From: Bacillota bacterium LX-D
GTDB lineage: Bacteria > Bacillota > DUOV01 > Zhaonellaceae
DNA length: 64,000 bases
Assembly: GCA_031628995.1 (NCBI GenBank)
Contig: JAVLUO010000001.1
Coordinates: forward strand, 248,001 to 312,000
Direction: 5' to 3'
Shown here: positions 1-8,554 of the stretch, in pieces
How positions within the stretch are numbered: position 1 is the first letter of the stretch
Layout: every line of letters begins with the position of its first letter
Notes under the pieces: model-generated
Databases searched by the model: none
Told to the model about the DNA's origin: nothing
The model's input: only the letters and a program-made list of their open reading frames with translations
Position numbers and translations under genes: made by a program

Positions 1-453
1 TTAAATTCTTTGCCAAAAGTAGCTTTAGGGCCTATTCTCATTGTATGGATGGGAAACGGAATAGGAGCCATTGTTCTTATGGCACTCCTAATTTCAATCA
101 TCGTCACAATTATCAGCGTGCTCAACGGTTTTTTAGCTGTTGACAAGGATAAAATTAAACTGCTTAAAACTTTGGGAGCCAATAAGGTGCAAATTCTAAC
201 CCAAGTTGTTTTGCCGGCTAGCTTACCCAATATGATTTCTGCCTTAAAAGTAAATGTAGGGCTTTCCTGGGTTGGAGTTATTATGGGGGAATTCTTAGTT
301 TCCAAAGCAGGTTTAGGTTACTTAATTGTCTACGGCAGCCAAGTATTTAAATTAGATATGGTTATGGCTAGTGTAATTATTTTGGCTATTGCTGCAGCAG
401 CCATGTATTTAGCCGTTGCCTATTTGGAAAAAAAGATTATCAAGTGGAATTGA
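1..453 (+). CDS. ABC transporter permease, C-terminal part (gene starts before the window)
   Basis: The reading frame is open from the first base, so this is the 3' part of a longer gene; the TTG at 10 is unlikely to be its start. The protein is hydrophobic with several membrane helices. It contains the binding-protein-dependent permease EAA-like loop (around LLKTLGANKVQILTQVVLPA, followed by a G-rich turn), which contacts the ATPase of an importer. The tail resembles SsuC/TauC-type permeases of sulfonate, nitrate or taurine importers, but the substrate cannot be read from the fragment. A strong terminator follows the stop codon, so this is the last gene of its operon. Confidence 0.8.
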   Translation, partial: LNSLPKVALGPILIVWMGNGIGAIVLMALLISIIVTIISVLNGFLAVDKDKIKLLKTLGANKVQILTQVVLPASLPNMISALKVNVGLSWVGVIMGEFLVSKAGLGYLIVYGSQVFKLDMVMASVIILAIAAAAMYLAVAYLEKKIIKWN

Positions 454-467
454 ATAATAGTTAACCG

Positions 468-497
468 GAGACTGGCTTTTAGCCAGTCTCTATTTCA
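468..497 (+). terminator. Rho-independent terminator after the ABC permease
   Basis: A perfect 10-bp stem (GAGACTGGCT at 468-477, AGCCAGTCTC at 481-490) with a TTT loop, followed by a short T-rich stretch. It lies 15 bases after the permease stop. Confidence 0.85.
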
Positions 498-509
498 GTT
501 TGTTGACAA

Positions 510-572
510 AGCTCGCACGCGGGTTGACCTTCGGCACCGCCGCCGACGGCTGAGCGAAACAAGTCCCGCTCC
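510..572 (-). repeat. 63-bp GC-rich dispersed repeat, copy A
   Basis: Far more GC-rich than the flanking DNA. Its reverse complement matches 3566-3628 at about 60 of 63 positions. Copy A is bracketed by a short inverted repeat, AGCTCGCA at 510-517 and TGCGAGCT at 580-587. It lies between the terminator of the ABC permease and adhE. It could be a small palindromic interspersed repeat or a MITE-like remnant; no coding potential is seen. Confidence 0.75.
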
Positions 573-681
573 ATAATACATGCGAGCTAAAACTATGGTA
601 AAAAACAATATCAAAGATCTTTTTTCATAATTTGGCCCTTTTATGCAAAAACTAAGGTAGATTTTGCAGGAGGTGTTGATT

Positions 682-3276
682 TTGCCCAATAGTCAAGATG
701 AAAAAGTTATCTTAAAAAAAATAGATCAACTAGTTGCAAATGCTAAGGAAGCTCAACAAGAATATTTAAAGCTTAACCAGAAGCAAATTGATGAGATAGT
801 TAAAGCAATGGCTTTAGCAGGCCTAGATCATCATATGAAACTAGCCAAATTAGCAGTAGAGGAAACAAAAAGAGGAATTTATGAGGATAAAATAATAAAA
901 AATATTTTTGCTACTGAGGAAGTTTACCATAGCATTAAATACGAAAAAACCGTGGGTGTGATTAATGAAAACCCGGAAGAAGACTTTCTCGAATTTGCCG
1001 AGCCTATTGGCATCGTTGCAGCAGTCATACCCGTTACTAATCCTACATCCACTACCATGTTTAAAGCTTTGATTTGTGCTAAAACTCGTAATCCAGTGAT
1101 TTTTAGTTTCCACCCCGGTTCATTGAATTGCAGTATTGCAGCTGCTAAAATAATGTTGGATGCTGCTGTACAAGCAGGTGCCCCTAAAAATTGTATTAGC
1201 TGGATTGAGGAACCTTCCATTGAGGCAACCAAACAATTAATGGCTCACCCCGGTGTATCCATGATTCTGGCTACAGGAGGCTCCCAATTAGTGTGCACTG
1301 CTTATAGCCAGGGTAAACCCGCTTTAGGCGTAGGTCCTGGAAATGTTCCTTGTTATATCGAAAAAACAGCTAATCTTCGCCGGGCTATCACGGACTTAAT
1401 CTTAAGCAAAACTTTTGACAACGGATTAATTTGCGCTTCTGAACAAGCAGTAATCATTGACCGGGAAATTGCCCAAGAAGCCATTTCCTATATGCAGCAA
1501 AGTGGCTGTTATTTTGTGAATGCTGAAGAGTTAGAGCTATTAAATAGACTTGTTGTCAGTGAAGATAAAAGAACGCTCAATACAGCCATTGTAGGACAAA
1601 CAGCCTCATTTATTGCTGAACAGGCAGGGTTTCAAGTACCACCGGAAACAAAGGTATTGATTGCTGAATTGCAAGGAATCGGCCCTGAATTTCCCTTATC
1701 CCGAGAAAAACTTTCTCCGATTTTAGCTATGTACATTGTCAACAACACTGACGAGGGCATTAAACGCTGCGAAGAAATGATTGAATTTGGCGGTTTAGGA
1801 CATTCAGCTGTAATTCATTCAGAAGACCAGCAAGTAATCCAACGGTTTTCTAAAATAATCCAAGCGGGAAGAATCATTGTCAATTCTCCGAGTACCCATG
1901 GTGCCATTGGAGACATTTATAATACTAATATTCCTTCTTTAACTTTAGGCTGTGGTTCTATGGGCAGGAATTCCACTACAGCAAATGTTAGTGTTAAAAA
2001 TTTAATCAATGTGAAAAGAGTTGCCAAACGCCGAGAAAAAATGCAGTGGTTTAGAATTCCAGAAAGAATCTTTTTTATGCCCGGCTCCATCCAATACCTG
2101 GAAAAAATGACCGGCATCAAAAAAGCTTTAATTGTCACCGATAAAGTTATGTTACAAATGGGTTACGTTGATAAAGTAACTTATCATTTGGAAAAACGCT
2201 TTAATCAAGTACAGATTGAAGTTTTTGAAGAAGTGCTGCCAGACCCTCCTATTGAGATAGTTTCCAAAGGAGTTAAATTTATGAAATCCTTTAATCCAGA
2301 TACTCTTATTGCTCTGGGAGGCGGCTCAGTTATTGACACGGCAAAAGGTATGTGGCTCTTCTATGAATATCCTGAAATGGAATTTGAATTCCTAAAATTA
2401 AAATTTATGGACATCCGTAAGCGTACCTACAAATATCCCAAGCTTGGGAGAAAAGTTAAGCTTGTAACTATTCCCACTACTAGCGGCAGCGGCTCGGAAG
2501 TTACAGCTTTTACAGTTATTTCAGACAAAGGAAAGCAAATTAAATATCCCTTGGCCGATTATGAACTTACTCCTGATGTAGCCATTATTGACAGCGACTT
2601 TGTCATGTCCATGCCCCCTCAGTTAACTGCGGATACAGGTTTGGATGTTTTAACCCACGCCATAGAAGCATATGTTTCCGTTATGGCTTCTGACTTTACT
2701 GATGGAAACGCTTTAAAGGCCATAGAATTAGTCTTTAAATATCTACCCCGGGCATATAAAAATGGAGCACAAGACCAGGAAGCAAGATTAAAAATGCACA
2801 ATGCTTCCACTATTGCCGGAATAGCCTTTACTAATGCTTTCTTAGGCATTAATCATAGTCTAGCCCATACTCTAGGAGGACAGTTTAACATACCTCACGG
2901 CAGGGCTAATGCTATTTTACTGCCCTATGTGATTCAATATAATGCTAGCCCCCCTAGTAAATTTGTTTCCTTCCCTAACTATGAATATTATGTAGCACCC
3001 AGAAAGTATCAAGAAATAGCTAAATATTTAGGTCTGCCGGCAGGTACTGAGCAAGAAGGTGTTCAGAGCCTCATCTTAGAAATCAGAAAGTTGCTGCAGC
3101 AGTTGGAGATACCTCTTACTTTAGCTGAAAATGGTATCCCTGAAGCTGAATTCATACAGGTTGTTGAGGACATGGCAGAAAAAGCCTTTGAAGACCAGTG
3201 TACCTCATCTAACCCCAGAATGCCTCTTATCTCTGAATTAGCGCAGATATACAAAAAGGCCTTCCAAGGGCAATAA
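682..3276 (+). CDS. adhE: Bifunctional acetaldehyde-CoA / alcohol dehydrogenase
   Basis: This 864-residue fusion enzyme reduces acetyl-CoA to acetaldehyde and then ethanol with NADH, or runs in reverse during alcohol oxidation. The N-terminal half (about 1-440) is a CoA-acylating aldehyde dehydrogenase with the catalytic cysteine in NGLICASEQ near residue 251 and the GVGPGN motif. The C-terminal half (about 450-864) is an iron-dependent alcohol dehydrogenase with GGGSVID and the metal-binding histidines in GINHSLAHT and IPHGRAN. Length is typical of AdhE. I place the start at TTG 682 because AGGAGG sits at 668-673 and the decayed paralogue downstream begins with the same Met-Pro-Asn; an upstream in-frame TTG at 664 has no ribosome site. 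The gene appears monocistronic and is flanked by inverted copies of a 63-bp repeat. Confidence 0.93.
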   Translation: MPNSQDEKVILKKIDQLVANAKEAQQEYLKLNQKQIDEIVKAMALAGLDHHMKLAKLAVEETKRGIYEDKIIKNIFATEEVYHSIKYEKTVGVINENPEEDFLEFAEPIGIVAAVIPVTNPTSTTMFKALICAKTRNPVIFSFHPGSLNCSIAAAKIMLDAAVQAGAPKNCISWIEEPSIEATKQLMAHPGVSMILATGGSQLVCTAYSQGKPALGVGPGNVPCYIEKTANLRRAITDLILSKTFDNGLICASEQAVIIDREIAQEAISYMQQSGCYFVNAEELELLNRLVVSEDKRTLNTAIVGQTASFIAEQAGFQVPPETKVLIAELQGIGPEFPLSREKLSPILAMYIVNNTDEGIKRCEEMIEFGGLGHSAVIHSEDQQVIQRFSKIIQAGRIIVNSPSTHGAIGDIYNTNIPSLTLGCGSMGRNSTTANVSVKNLINVKRVAKRREKMQWFRIPERIFFMPGSIQYLEKMTGIKKALIVTDKVMLQMGYVDKVTYHLEKRFNQVQIEVFEEVLPDPPIEIVSKGVKFMKSFNPDTLIALGGGSVIDTAKGMWLFYEYPEMEFEFLKLKFMDIRKRTYKYPKLGRKVKLVTIPTTSGSGSEVTAFTVISDKGKQIKYPLADYELTPDVAIIDSDFVMSMPPQLTADTGLDVLTHAIEAYVSVMASDFTDGNALKAIELVFKYLPRAYKNGAQDQEARLKMHNASTIAGIAFTNAFLGINHSLAHTLGGQFNIPHGRANAILLPYVIQYNASPPSKFVSFPNYEYYVAPRKYQEIAKYLGLPAGTEQEGVQSLILEIRKLLQQLEIPLTLAENGIPEAEFIQVVEDMAEKAFEDQCTSSNPRMPLISELAQIYKKAFQGQ

Positions 3277-3362
3277 AAAAATAGGCAGCCAAAGTAACCA
3301 CCCGTTTTTATTTAGTTAAAACTATGGTAAAGTAATGATATCTGTGGGAGGTGGTTTACTTT

Positions 3363-3560
3363 ATGCCAAATACCAATGCTGCCAGTGAGATTAACCGCTT
3401 GGTACAGAATGTACTCATATACATCTGTAATGGCCTCTGATTATACTATATTGCGCCTAATAAATTTCAACAAATTGCTAAATATTTGGATTTACCCGGC
3501 AGCACTACTAGCGAGAGTGTCAGCAGTTTAATTTTAGCAGTGCGGGAATTATTAATGGAG
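3363..3560 (+). pseudogene. Internally deleted remnant of a second adhE
   Basis: A good ribosome site (GGGAGGTGG) precedes ATG 3363, which starts MPNTNAASEINRLVQNV, similar to the AdhE N-terminus. The similarity then jumps to SYTSVMASDYT near 3414-3446, matching AdhE YVSVMASDFT in the alcohol dehydrogenase domain. It jumps again to KFQQIAKYLDLPGS and an SLILAVRELLMEL stretch (3459-3560), matching the AdhE C-terminal region KYQEIAKYLGLPAG and SLILEIRKLLQQL. The segments are in different frames, with a TGA after codon 25. The leader motif AAAACTATGGTAAA also occurs upstream of both genes. I infer a tandem duplication followed by two large deletions. Confidence 0.8.
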
Positions 3561-3565
3561 CTAAT

Positions 3566-3628
3566 GGAGTGGGACTTGTTTCGCTCAGCCGTCAGCGGCG
3601 GTGCGGAAGGTCAACCCGCGTGCGAGCT
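3566..3628 (+). repeat. 63-bp GC-rich dispersed repeat, copy B
   Basis: Begins GGAGTGGGACTTGTTTCGCT and is the inverted counterpart of copy A (510-572), with about three mismatches. It lies right after the last recognisable adhE-remnant codons, so its insertion may have ended that pseudogene. Both copies are followed on the plus strand by an AATACATG-type sequence in the same orientation, although the repeat cores are inverted relative to each other. Confidence 0.75.
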
Positions 3629-3782
3629 TGTCCAGAGCGAAATAATACATGTGGGCCTTGTCTACAATCTAAGGCAATATTAAATGTATTGCCTTTCTTA
3701 GACCGATTAATTTTAGCGCAACGCTAAGGCTTGCAAGCAATTATTTACTTAAAGTAACAAACAATCTGGGAGGTAGTCTAAT

Positions 3783-4445
3783 ATGTACCCCTACATGGTA
3801 GATCCCCGCGGTGAAGGCTCTTACGATGAAGCATTTGACGCCAGCAGAGCAAGACTAGCAGCTTTAACAGTAGAGCAAATACAAGAAAAAACCCTTTGTC
3901 CTTTTTCCAAAACTACAAATACATTTTCTTTAGGAAGTTTTGGTCAGAAGCTGGAAATTCTCTATCCGGAAGGGAAAATTTATTTTGCGGGACATCCTGA
4001 ATGTCAACCCCTATTATGGTGGGCTTTGATTGCTTTAAATTACCTTTCGGCAGCCAAGAAAGTTCCTTTAACATATAACTGGGTCTCCTATAAAGACCTT
4101 CCCGACGGACGGGTTTTCTTTCCTAACATTAAAAAGACTGTCTTAGAACCTTTAAGCTCTTTATATGGAGCCTGCGAAAAAACTATTTTCCTCACTGCTG
4201 TACAGCAACTTGGTTTTTCCATTGTAGATGGGAAAGCAGATTTAACACTGCATGGCTGGTTTGCACCGCGTATTCCAATTCTTGCCCAATTTTGGAATGA
4301 GGACGAAGAATTACCCTCCTCCTGCCAAATACTTTTTGATAGTTCTATAGCAGAACAAATGCATATTGAAGATAGCGCAGCCCTCTGCAACGCCATAGCA
4401 GACCTTATTATGGGGCAATATAAATATTGTCTAAGCAAGCTCTAA
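3783..4445 (+). CDS. DUF3786-family protein
   Basis: A soluble 220-residue protein with no signal peptide or membrane segment. The overall pattern resembles the DUF3786 family of anaerobes: an N-terminal helix with a CPF motif, a YPEGKIYF/GHPECQPLLWW core, and an FDSS...MHIEDSAAL C-terminal motif. The biochemical role of that family is unknown to me. GGGAGGTAG lies just before ATG 3783. The last 15 bases overlap the 3' end of the convergent uracil-DNA glycosylase gene. The upstream interval 3629-3782 contains the small palindrome TTAGCGCAACGCTAA but no clear promoter. Confidence 0.6.
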   Translation: MYPYMVDPRGEGSYDEAFDASRARLAALTVEQIQEKTLCPFSKTTNTFSLGSFGQKLEILYPEGKIYFAGHPECQPLLWWALIALNYLSAAKKVPLTYNWVSYKDLPDGRVFFPNIKKTVLEPLSSLYGACEKTIFLTAVQQLGFSIVDGKADLTLHGWFAPRIPILAQFWNEDEELPSSCQILFDSSIAEQMHIEDSAALCNAIADLIMGQYKYCLSKL

Positions 4446-4985
4446 ATATTTCTGTTTAATGCTTTTAAAATCTTCCCAAGCAGGCTGTTTTTTCCCTGGA
4501 TCCCGTAAAAGAGCAGCAGGATGATAGGTAGCCATAAGATAATACCCCTTTCGTTCAATCCACTGACCTCTTTGACTGGTTATTTTGAAATCGGGACTAA
4601 TGATTGCTTGAGCAGCTATTCTGCCTAAACAAACAAGTATTTTCGGTCTAACTAACAGCACCTGATTGCGGAGATAATTTAAACAGGCTTCCTTCTCTTC
4701 TTCCTTAGGATCCCGATTATAAGGAGGTCTGCATTTAACTACATTAGCAATGTAAACAAGTTCTCTGTTTAACTCTATAGCTGCCAACATTTTATCTAAT
4801 AAAAGGCCTGCAGGGCCAACAAAAGGCAAACCCTGCAGGTCTTCCTGTTCTCCAGGTCCTTCTCCAATAAACATAATTTTCCCTTGCCGATTGCCCATGC
4901 CCAGAACCACATTAGTCCTTTTCGCATGAAGTTCACATTTCCGACATCCTGAACAAACTTTTTCTAATTCTTCCCAAGTTAACAC
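4431..4985 (-). CDS. Uracil-DNA glycosylase, family 4 (iron-sulfur type)
   Basis: Removes uracil from DNA as the first step of base excision repair. The 184-residue protein has the family-4 signature: cysteines in VCSGCRKCELH near the N-terminus and two more further on (VVKCRPP and ACLNYL) that can hold a 4Fe-4S cluster, the catalytic GEGPGEQED loop, and the C-terminal TYHPAALLRDP motif. A UDG of this class is common in Clostridia and thermophiles. It is read in the same direction as nadABC, 12 bases after nadC, so it may be the last gene of that transcript, though its function is unrelated. Confidence 0.9.
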   Translation of the reverse strand: MLTWEELEKVCSGCRKCELHAKRTNVVLGMGNRQGKIMFIGEGPGEQEDLQGLPFVGPAGLLLDKMLAAIELNRELVYIANVVKCRPPYNRDPKEEEKEACLNYLRNQVLLVRPKILVCLGRIAAQAIISPDFKITSQRGQWIERKGYYLMATYHPAALLRDPGKKQPAWEDFKSIKQKYLELA

Positions 4986-4997
4986 TTTCTGTACCTC

Positions 4998-5837
4998 TTA
5001 ACTTTCTTCTATAAAGCGCAAACTAATATCCAAAGCTTTCACGGAATGGGTTAAAGCACCTACGGAAATAATATCTACTCCTGTCTCAGCTACAGCTCGA
5101 AGATTAGCTAAACTTATGTTGCCCGAAGCCTCTAAGATAGCTTGGCCTTGAGTTAATTCTACAGCACGTTTCATAGTTGGAATATCCATGTTATCCAGCA
5201 TAATAATATCTGCTTTAGCTGCTAAAGCCTCTTCTAACTGAGACAATGTTTCTACCTCTACTTCTACCTTCCCTGTATGGGGAATCCTTTCTTTAGCTCT
5301 TTGGACAGCAGTTGTAATGCCTCCACAAGCTTTTATGTGGTTATCCTTGATTAAGACCCCATCAGAAAGATTAAAACGATGGTTAAACCCTCCTCCGACT
5401 CTAACCGCATATTTCTCTAAATAGCGTAAGCCTGGTATAGTTTTCCTGGTATCAACTACTCTCGTTTGTAAACCTTCTAATAATCTTACATACTGTGCTG
5501 TCTGGGAAGCAATACCTGATAGACGCTGTAAAATATTTAAAGCCAGCCTTTCACCCTTTAAAATACTTCGAGCAGGGCCAGCAATTTTGGCAATTAAATC
5601 TCCCTTATCCACTGAGCTTCCTTCAGAAATTAAATTTTCCAACACAATATTAGGGTCTAAAATTTGAAAGACCCTGCCCATAACTTCTAAACCGGCAATA
5701 ACCCCTGCCTCTTTAGCAATAAAGTTTCCCTTAACTTGGACACTATCATCAATAAGGTAATCTGTAGTCAGATCACCATTATGCAAATCTTCATTAAGCC
5801 ATGCTTTTATTTTTTCATCGATTAAAAACCAATTCAT
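4998..5837 (-). CDS. nadC: Nicotinate-nucleotide pyrophosphorylase (carboxylating), quinolinate phosphoribosyltransferase
   Basis: Converts quinolinate and PRPP to nicotinate mononucleotide, the third step of de novo NAD synthesis. The 279-residue length is normal. Motifs seen include the LNEDLHNGDLTTDYL N-terminus, the VVDTRKTIPGLR substrate-binding segment, GGGFNHRF, LIKDNHI, and the VEVEVET / IMLDNM strands of the barrel. The start overlaps the 3' end of nadB by 23 bases, so the two are translationally coupled. Confidence 0.95.
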   Translation of the reverse strand: MNWFLIDEKIKAWLNEDLHNGDLTTDYLIDDSVQVKGNFIAKEAGVIAGLEVMGRVFQILDPNIVLENLISEGSSVDKGDLIAKIAGPARSILKGERLALNILQRLSGIASQTAQYVRLLEGLQTRVVDTRKTIPGLRYLEKYAVRVGGGFNHRFNLSDGVLIKDNHIKACGGITTAVQRAKERIPHTGKVEVEVETLSQLEEALAAKADIIMLDNMDIPTMKRAVELTQGQAILEASGNISLANLRAVAETGVDIISVGALTHSVKALDISLRFIEES

Positions 5838-7341
5838 CTTTAACTTCTCCCCGTTTAATCAAATAGTGGGCACCCACACTCTTCTTACGGTGTCTGGCCT
5901 GCTGGGCTATTAATTTAGCTGTGGCTAGAATATTTAAACATTCAAAGTACTCTTGCTGAAGAACTGCTTTACTTTGGAGCTTCTCTTCTATTTTAGACAA
6001 TGCCAATAAGCATTTTTCCAGTCCTTGATCATTTCTTACTATTCCGGCATATTCCCGCATTAAAGTTTGAATATTAGTTAACTCGGTGGAAACTTGACTT
6101 GGTCCGGCAGCAAAATTAACTGCAGCAGGCAGCTCCTTAGCAAATTCAATCCTCTGCTGACTAATCTCTTCATTAATCTGTTGGGCTGCTCTGTTGGCAA
6201 AAACAACTGCTTCCAATAAAGAATTAGAGGCTAGCCTGTTTGCTCCATGGACACCGGTGCAGGCTGTTTCCCCACAGGCATATAAGCCTGGCAGATTTGT
6301 TTTGCCGTATAAATCTGTTTTGATCCCACCCATACAGTAATGTTGGGCAGGCGACACAGGAATCATTTCTGTAGTTATATCAAGCCCGTATTGTCGGCAT
6401 TTAGCATAAATATTGGGGAATCTTTTAGGAATAAATTCAGCAGGTAAATGAGTTGCATCCAGGTAAACATGATCAGTTGCAGTTTTCTTCATTTCATAAT
6501 AAATAGCACGAGCTACAACATCTCGGGGAGCCAACTCGCCTCTGGAATCATAATTTTGCATAAATCTTTCGCCTTGCAGGTTTTTTAAGATAGCCCCTTC
6601 TCCCCGCAATGCTTCGGAAATAAGAAATCTTCTCTTCTCTTTGCTATAAAAAACAGTAGGATGGAATTGAATAAATTCCATATTGACTACCTGGACACCA
6701 GCCCTATTCGCCATGCCGATGGCATCACCTGTAGCAGTATCTGCATTGGTTGTAACACCATAAACCATGCCGATACCTCCAGTTGCTAAGATAACTGCCT
6801 TGGCGTAGTATGCAGAAACCTGATTATCTTCTAAAACCAGTACTCCTACACAGCATCCATTTTGAACTATTAAGTCCACACCAAAACTGTTTTCCCGGAC
6901 AGTAATATTTTTTCTTTGCCACACATCTTTGGCTAAGGCCCGCACGATGCCCCTGCCTGTGGCATCGCCGTCTATATGCAAAATTCTAGATTTGCTATGG
7001 CCCCCCTCCCGGGTTAGAGCAAGCTTCCCTTTATCCTGGTCAAAAACAACACCTAATTTATGTAAATTATGAATATTTTCCTCAGCCTCATTAACTAATA
7101 CCTGGACTGCCTTTAAGTCGCATACTCCTGCCCCTACTTTGAGGGTATCATCTAAATGATATTCAGGCTTGTCATCGGCAGAAATTGCCGCAGCTATACC
7201 ACCTTGGGCCAAGTAGGAATTAGATACCTCTATTTTATCCTTCGTTAGGATAGTTACATCTAGGGAGTCAGCTAGTGTTAGAGCTGCGTACAGGCCTGCA
7301 ATTCCTCCCCCAACAATTAAGACATCACAATGCTTATTCAT
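5815..7341 (-). CDS. nadB: L-aspartate oxidase
   Basis: Flavoenzyme that oxidises L-aspartate to iminoaspartate, which NadA then uses. The 508-residue protein opens with the FAD-binding motif VLIVGGGIAGLYAALTL. It has the SYLAQGGIAAA segment, a REGGHSKSRI substrate loop, and the late HGANRLASNSLLEA motif typical of NadB and the related succinate dehydrogenase flavoproteins. In anaerobes the electron acceptor is probably fumarate or a quinone rather than oxygen (general knowledge). It sits between nadA (27 bases upstream) and nadC (overlapping). Confidence 0.95.
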   Translation of the reverse strand: MNKHCDVLIVGGGIAGLYAALTLADSLDVTILTKDKIEVSNSYLAQGGIAAAISADDKPEYHLDDTLKVGAGVCDLKAVQVLVNEAEENIHNLHKLGVVFDQDKGKLALTREGGHSKSRILHIDGDATGRGIVRALAKDVWQRKNITVRENSFGVDLIVQNGCCVGVLVLEDNQVSAYYAKAVILATGGIGMVYGVTTNADTATGDAIGMANRAGVQVVNMEFIQFHPTVFYSKEKRRFLISEALRGEGAILKNLQGERFMQNYDSRGELAPRDVVARAIYYEMKKTATDHVYLDATHLPAEFIPKRFPNIYAKCRQYGLDITTEMIPVSPAQHYCMGGIKTDLYGKTNLPGLYACGETACTGVHGANRLASNSLLEAVVFANRAAQQINEEISQQRIEFAKELPAAVNFAAGPSQVSTELTNIQTLMREYAGIVRNDQGLEKCLLALSKIEEKLQSKAVLQQEYFECLNILATAKLIAQQARHRKKSVGAHYLIKRGEVKDELVFNR

Positions 7342-7368
7342 CTTACCACCTGGTTTTTTCTATTATAC

Positions 7369-8283
7369 TCAAGAGTATTGAAACATTCTTTCTAAAGCTA
7401 GTAATGCTTTTTCCCTAATCTCCTTTTCAACCTCAATCTGATATTTCATTTCGTCTAAAGCAGCAAATACATCTTGGAGCCGGGTCTTTTTCATATTGGG
7501 ACAAATTAATTTTGGGGACAACAAATAAATGTTTTTGTCCGGATTTTCTCTTTTTAAACGGTGATAAACACCTTGCTCTGTGCCGATAATTACATTATGT
7601 GCTGTGCTTTCTTTAGCTCGTCTAATAATTTGTGCTGTACTGCCTACAAAATCCGCTTGCTCCACAATTTCTGTTTTACATTCTGGATGGACTAAAAATT
7701 CCACATCTGCATGGATCTTTTTAATGGCCTCCAGTTCATCCAAATTAATGCGGTGGTGTGTTGGACAGTAGCCCTTCCAAAAGATAAATTTCTTCTCAGG
7801 CACCTTTTGGGAAATAAAGCAGCCTAAATTTTGATCTGGAACAAAGATAATTTCATCTTCTGGAATATTTTGTACCAATTTAACTGCGTTAGATGAAGTA
7901 CAGCAGTAATCACTAACAGCCTTAACTTCTGCAGAAGAATTTACGTAGCAGACTACAGCAGCCTGAGGATGCTCAGCCTTTAGTTGTAAAACATCCTTCT
8001 CTTCCACCATATCCGCCATGGGACAACCCGCATCAATAGCAGGCAGCAGTACTGTTTTATCCGGGGAAAGAATTTTGGCTGTTTCGGCCATAAACTTAAC
8101 GCCACAAAAAACAATTACCTCAGCATCTGTTGCTGCCGCCTTGCGGCTTAGCTCCAAAGAATCGCCTACAAAATCTGCAACATCCTGAACATCTTCTATT
8201 TGATATAGATGAGCTAAAATGACAGCTCTCTTCTTTTCCTTTAATTCTTTAATTTTTTGCATTAAATCTTTTACGTTTTCCAT
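7369..8283 (-). CDS. nadA: Quinolinate synthase A
   Basis: Iron-sulfur enzyme that condenses iminoaspartate with dihydroxyacetone phosphate to quinolinate. The 304-residue protein has the three cluster cysteines in their expected contexts: GCPMADM, KGYCPTHHR and ICPNMKK. It also has the repeated NadA signatures AHLYQ, FCGVKFMAETAKIL and GTEQGVYHRL. First gene of nadA-nadB-nadC, with a good promoter 72 bases upstream on the minus strand. Confidence 0.95.
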   Translation of the reverse strand: MENVKDLMQKIKELKEKKRAVILAHLYQIEDVQDVADFVGDSLELSRKAAATDAEVIVFCGVKFMAETAKILSPDKTVLLPAIDAGCPMADMVEEKDVLQLKAEHPQAAVVCYVNSSAEVKAVSDYCCTSSNAVKLVQNIPEDEIIFVPDQNLGCFISQKVPEKKFIFWKGYCPTHHRINLDELEAIKKIHADVEFLVHPECKTEIVEQADFVGSTAQIIRRAKESTAHNVIIGTEQGVYHRLKRENPDKNIYLLSPKLICPNMKKTRLQDVFAALDEMKYQIEVEKEIREKALLALERMFQYS

Positions 8284-8354
8284 TTTAGCCCTTCTTTCTT
8301 ACAGGTACTTTTTATTGCTAGCTAACCAACTTTATTGCCTGAAAGCTTAGTTTT

Positions 8355-8383
8355 ATTATAGTTTACGATTTAGTTTTTGACAA
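8355..8383 (-). promoter_or_regulatory. SigA-type promoter of nadABC
   Basis: On the minus strand TTGTCA (8378-8383) and a perfect TATAAT (8355-8360) are separated by 17 bases and point at nadA. The surrounding 8284-8554 interval is AT-rich and also holds a TATAAT (8517-8522) on the plus strand facing the peptidase gene, with only a poor -35 sequence. No convincing NiaR or NadQ operator was recognised. Confidence 0.7.
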
Positions 8384-8554
8384 AAAATAAAAAATAAGTC
8401 TTAGGTTTTAGTTAATTTTAATATATTTTGGGAACAACATAAAGAAAATAATGAAATTTTTGGTGTAATAAGTTACTTTTAAAACAGGTAAATTAATAAT
8501 GATCTGGAATTAAACATATAATGAATAAACTAAAATCCAATTTAGGAGGAAAAA

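Noticed and set aside
495-689. Small minus-strand ORF upstream of adhE
   Set aside because: It is made of the GC-rich repeat and adhE leader; no ribosome site or known similarity.
3486-3683. 65-residue ORF after adhE
   Set aside because: It is the last fragment of the decayed adhE copy continuing into the repeat, not an independent gene.
8284-8554. NAD-repressor operator ahead of nadA
   Set aside because: No convincing inverted repeat of a known NiaR-type operator was seen; only the promoter is supported.
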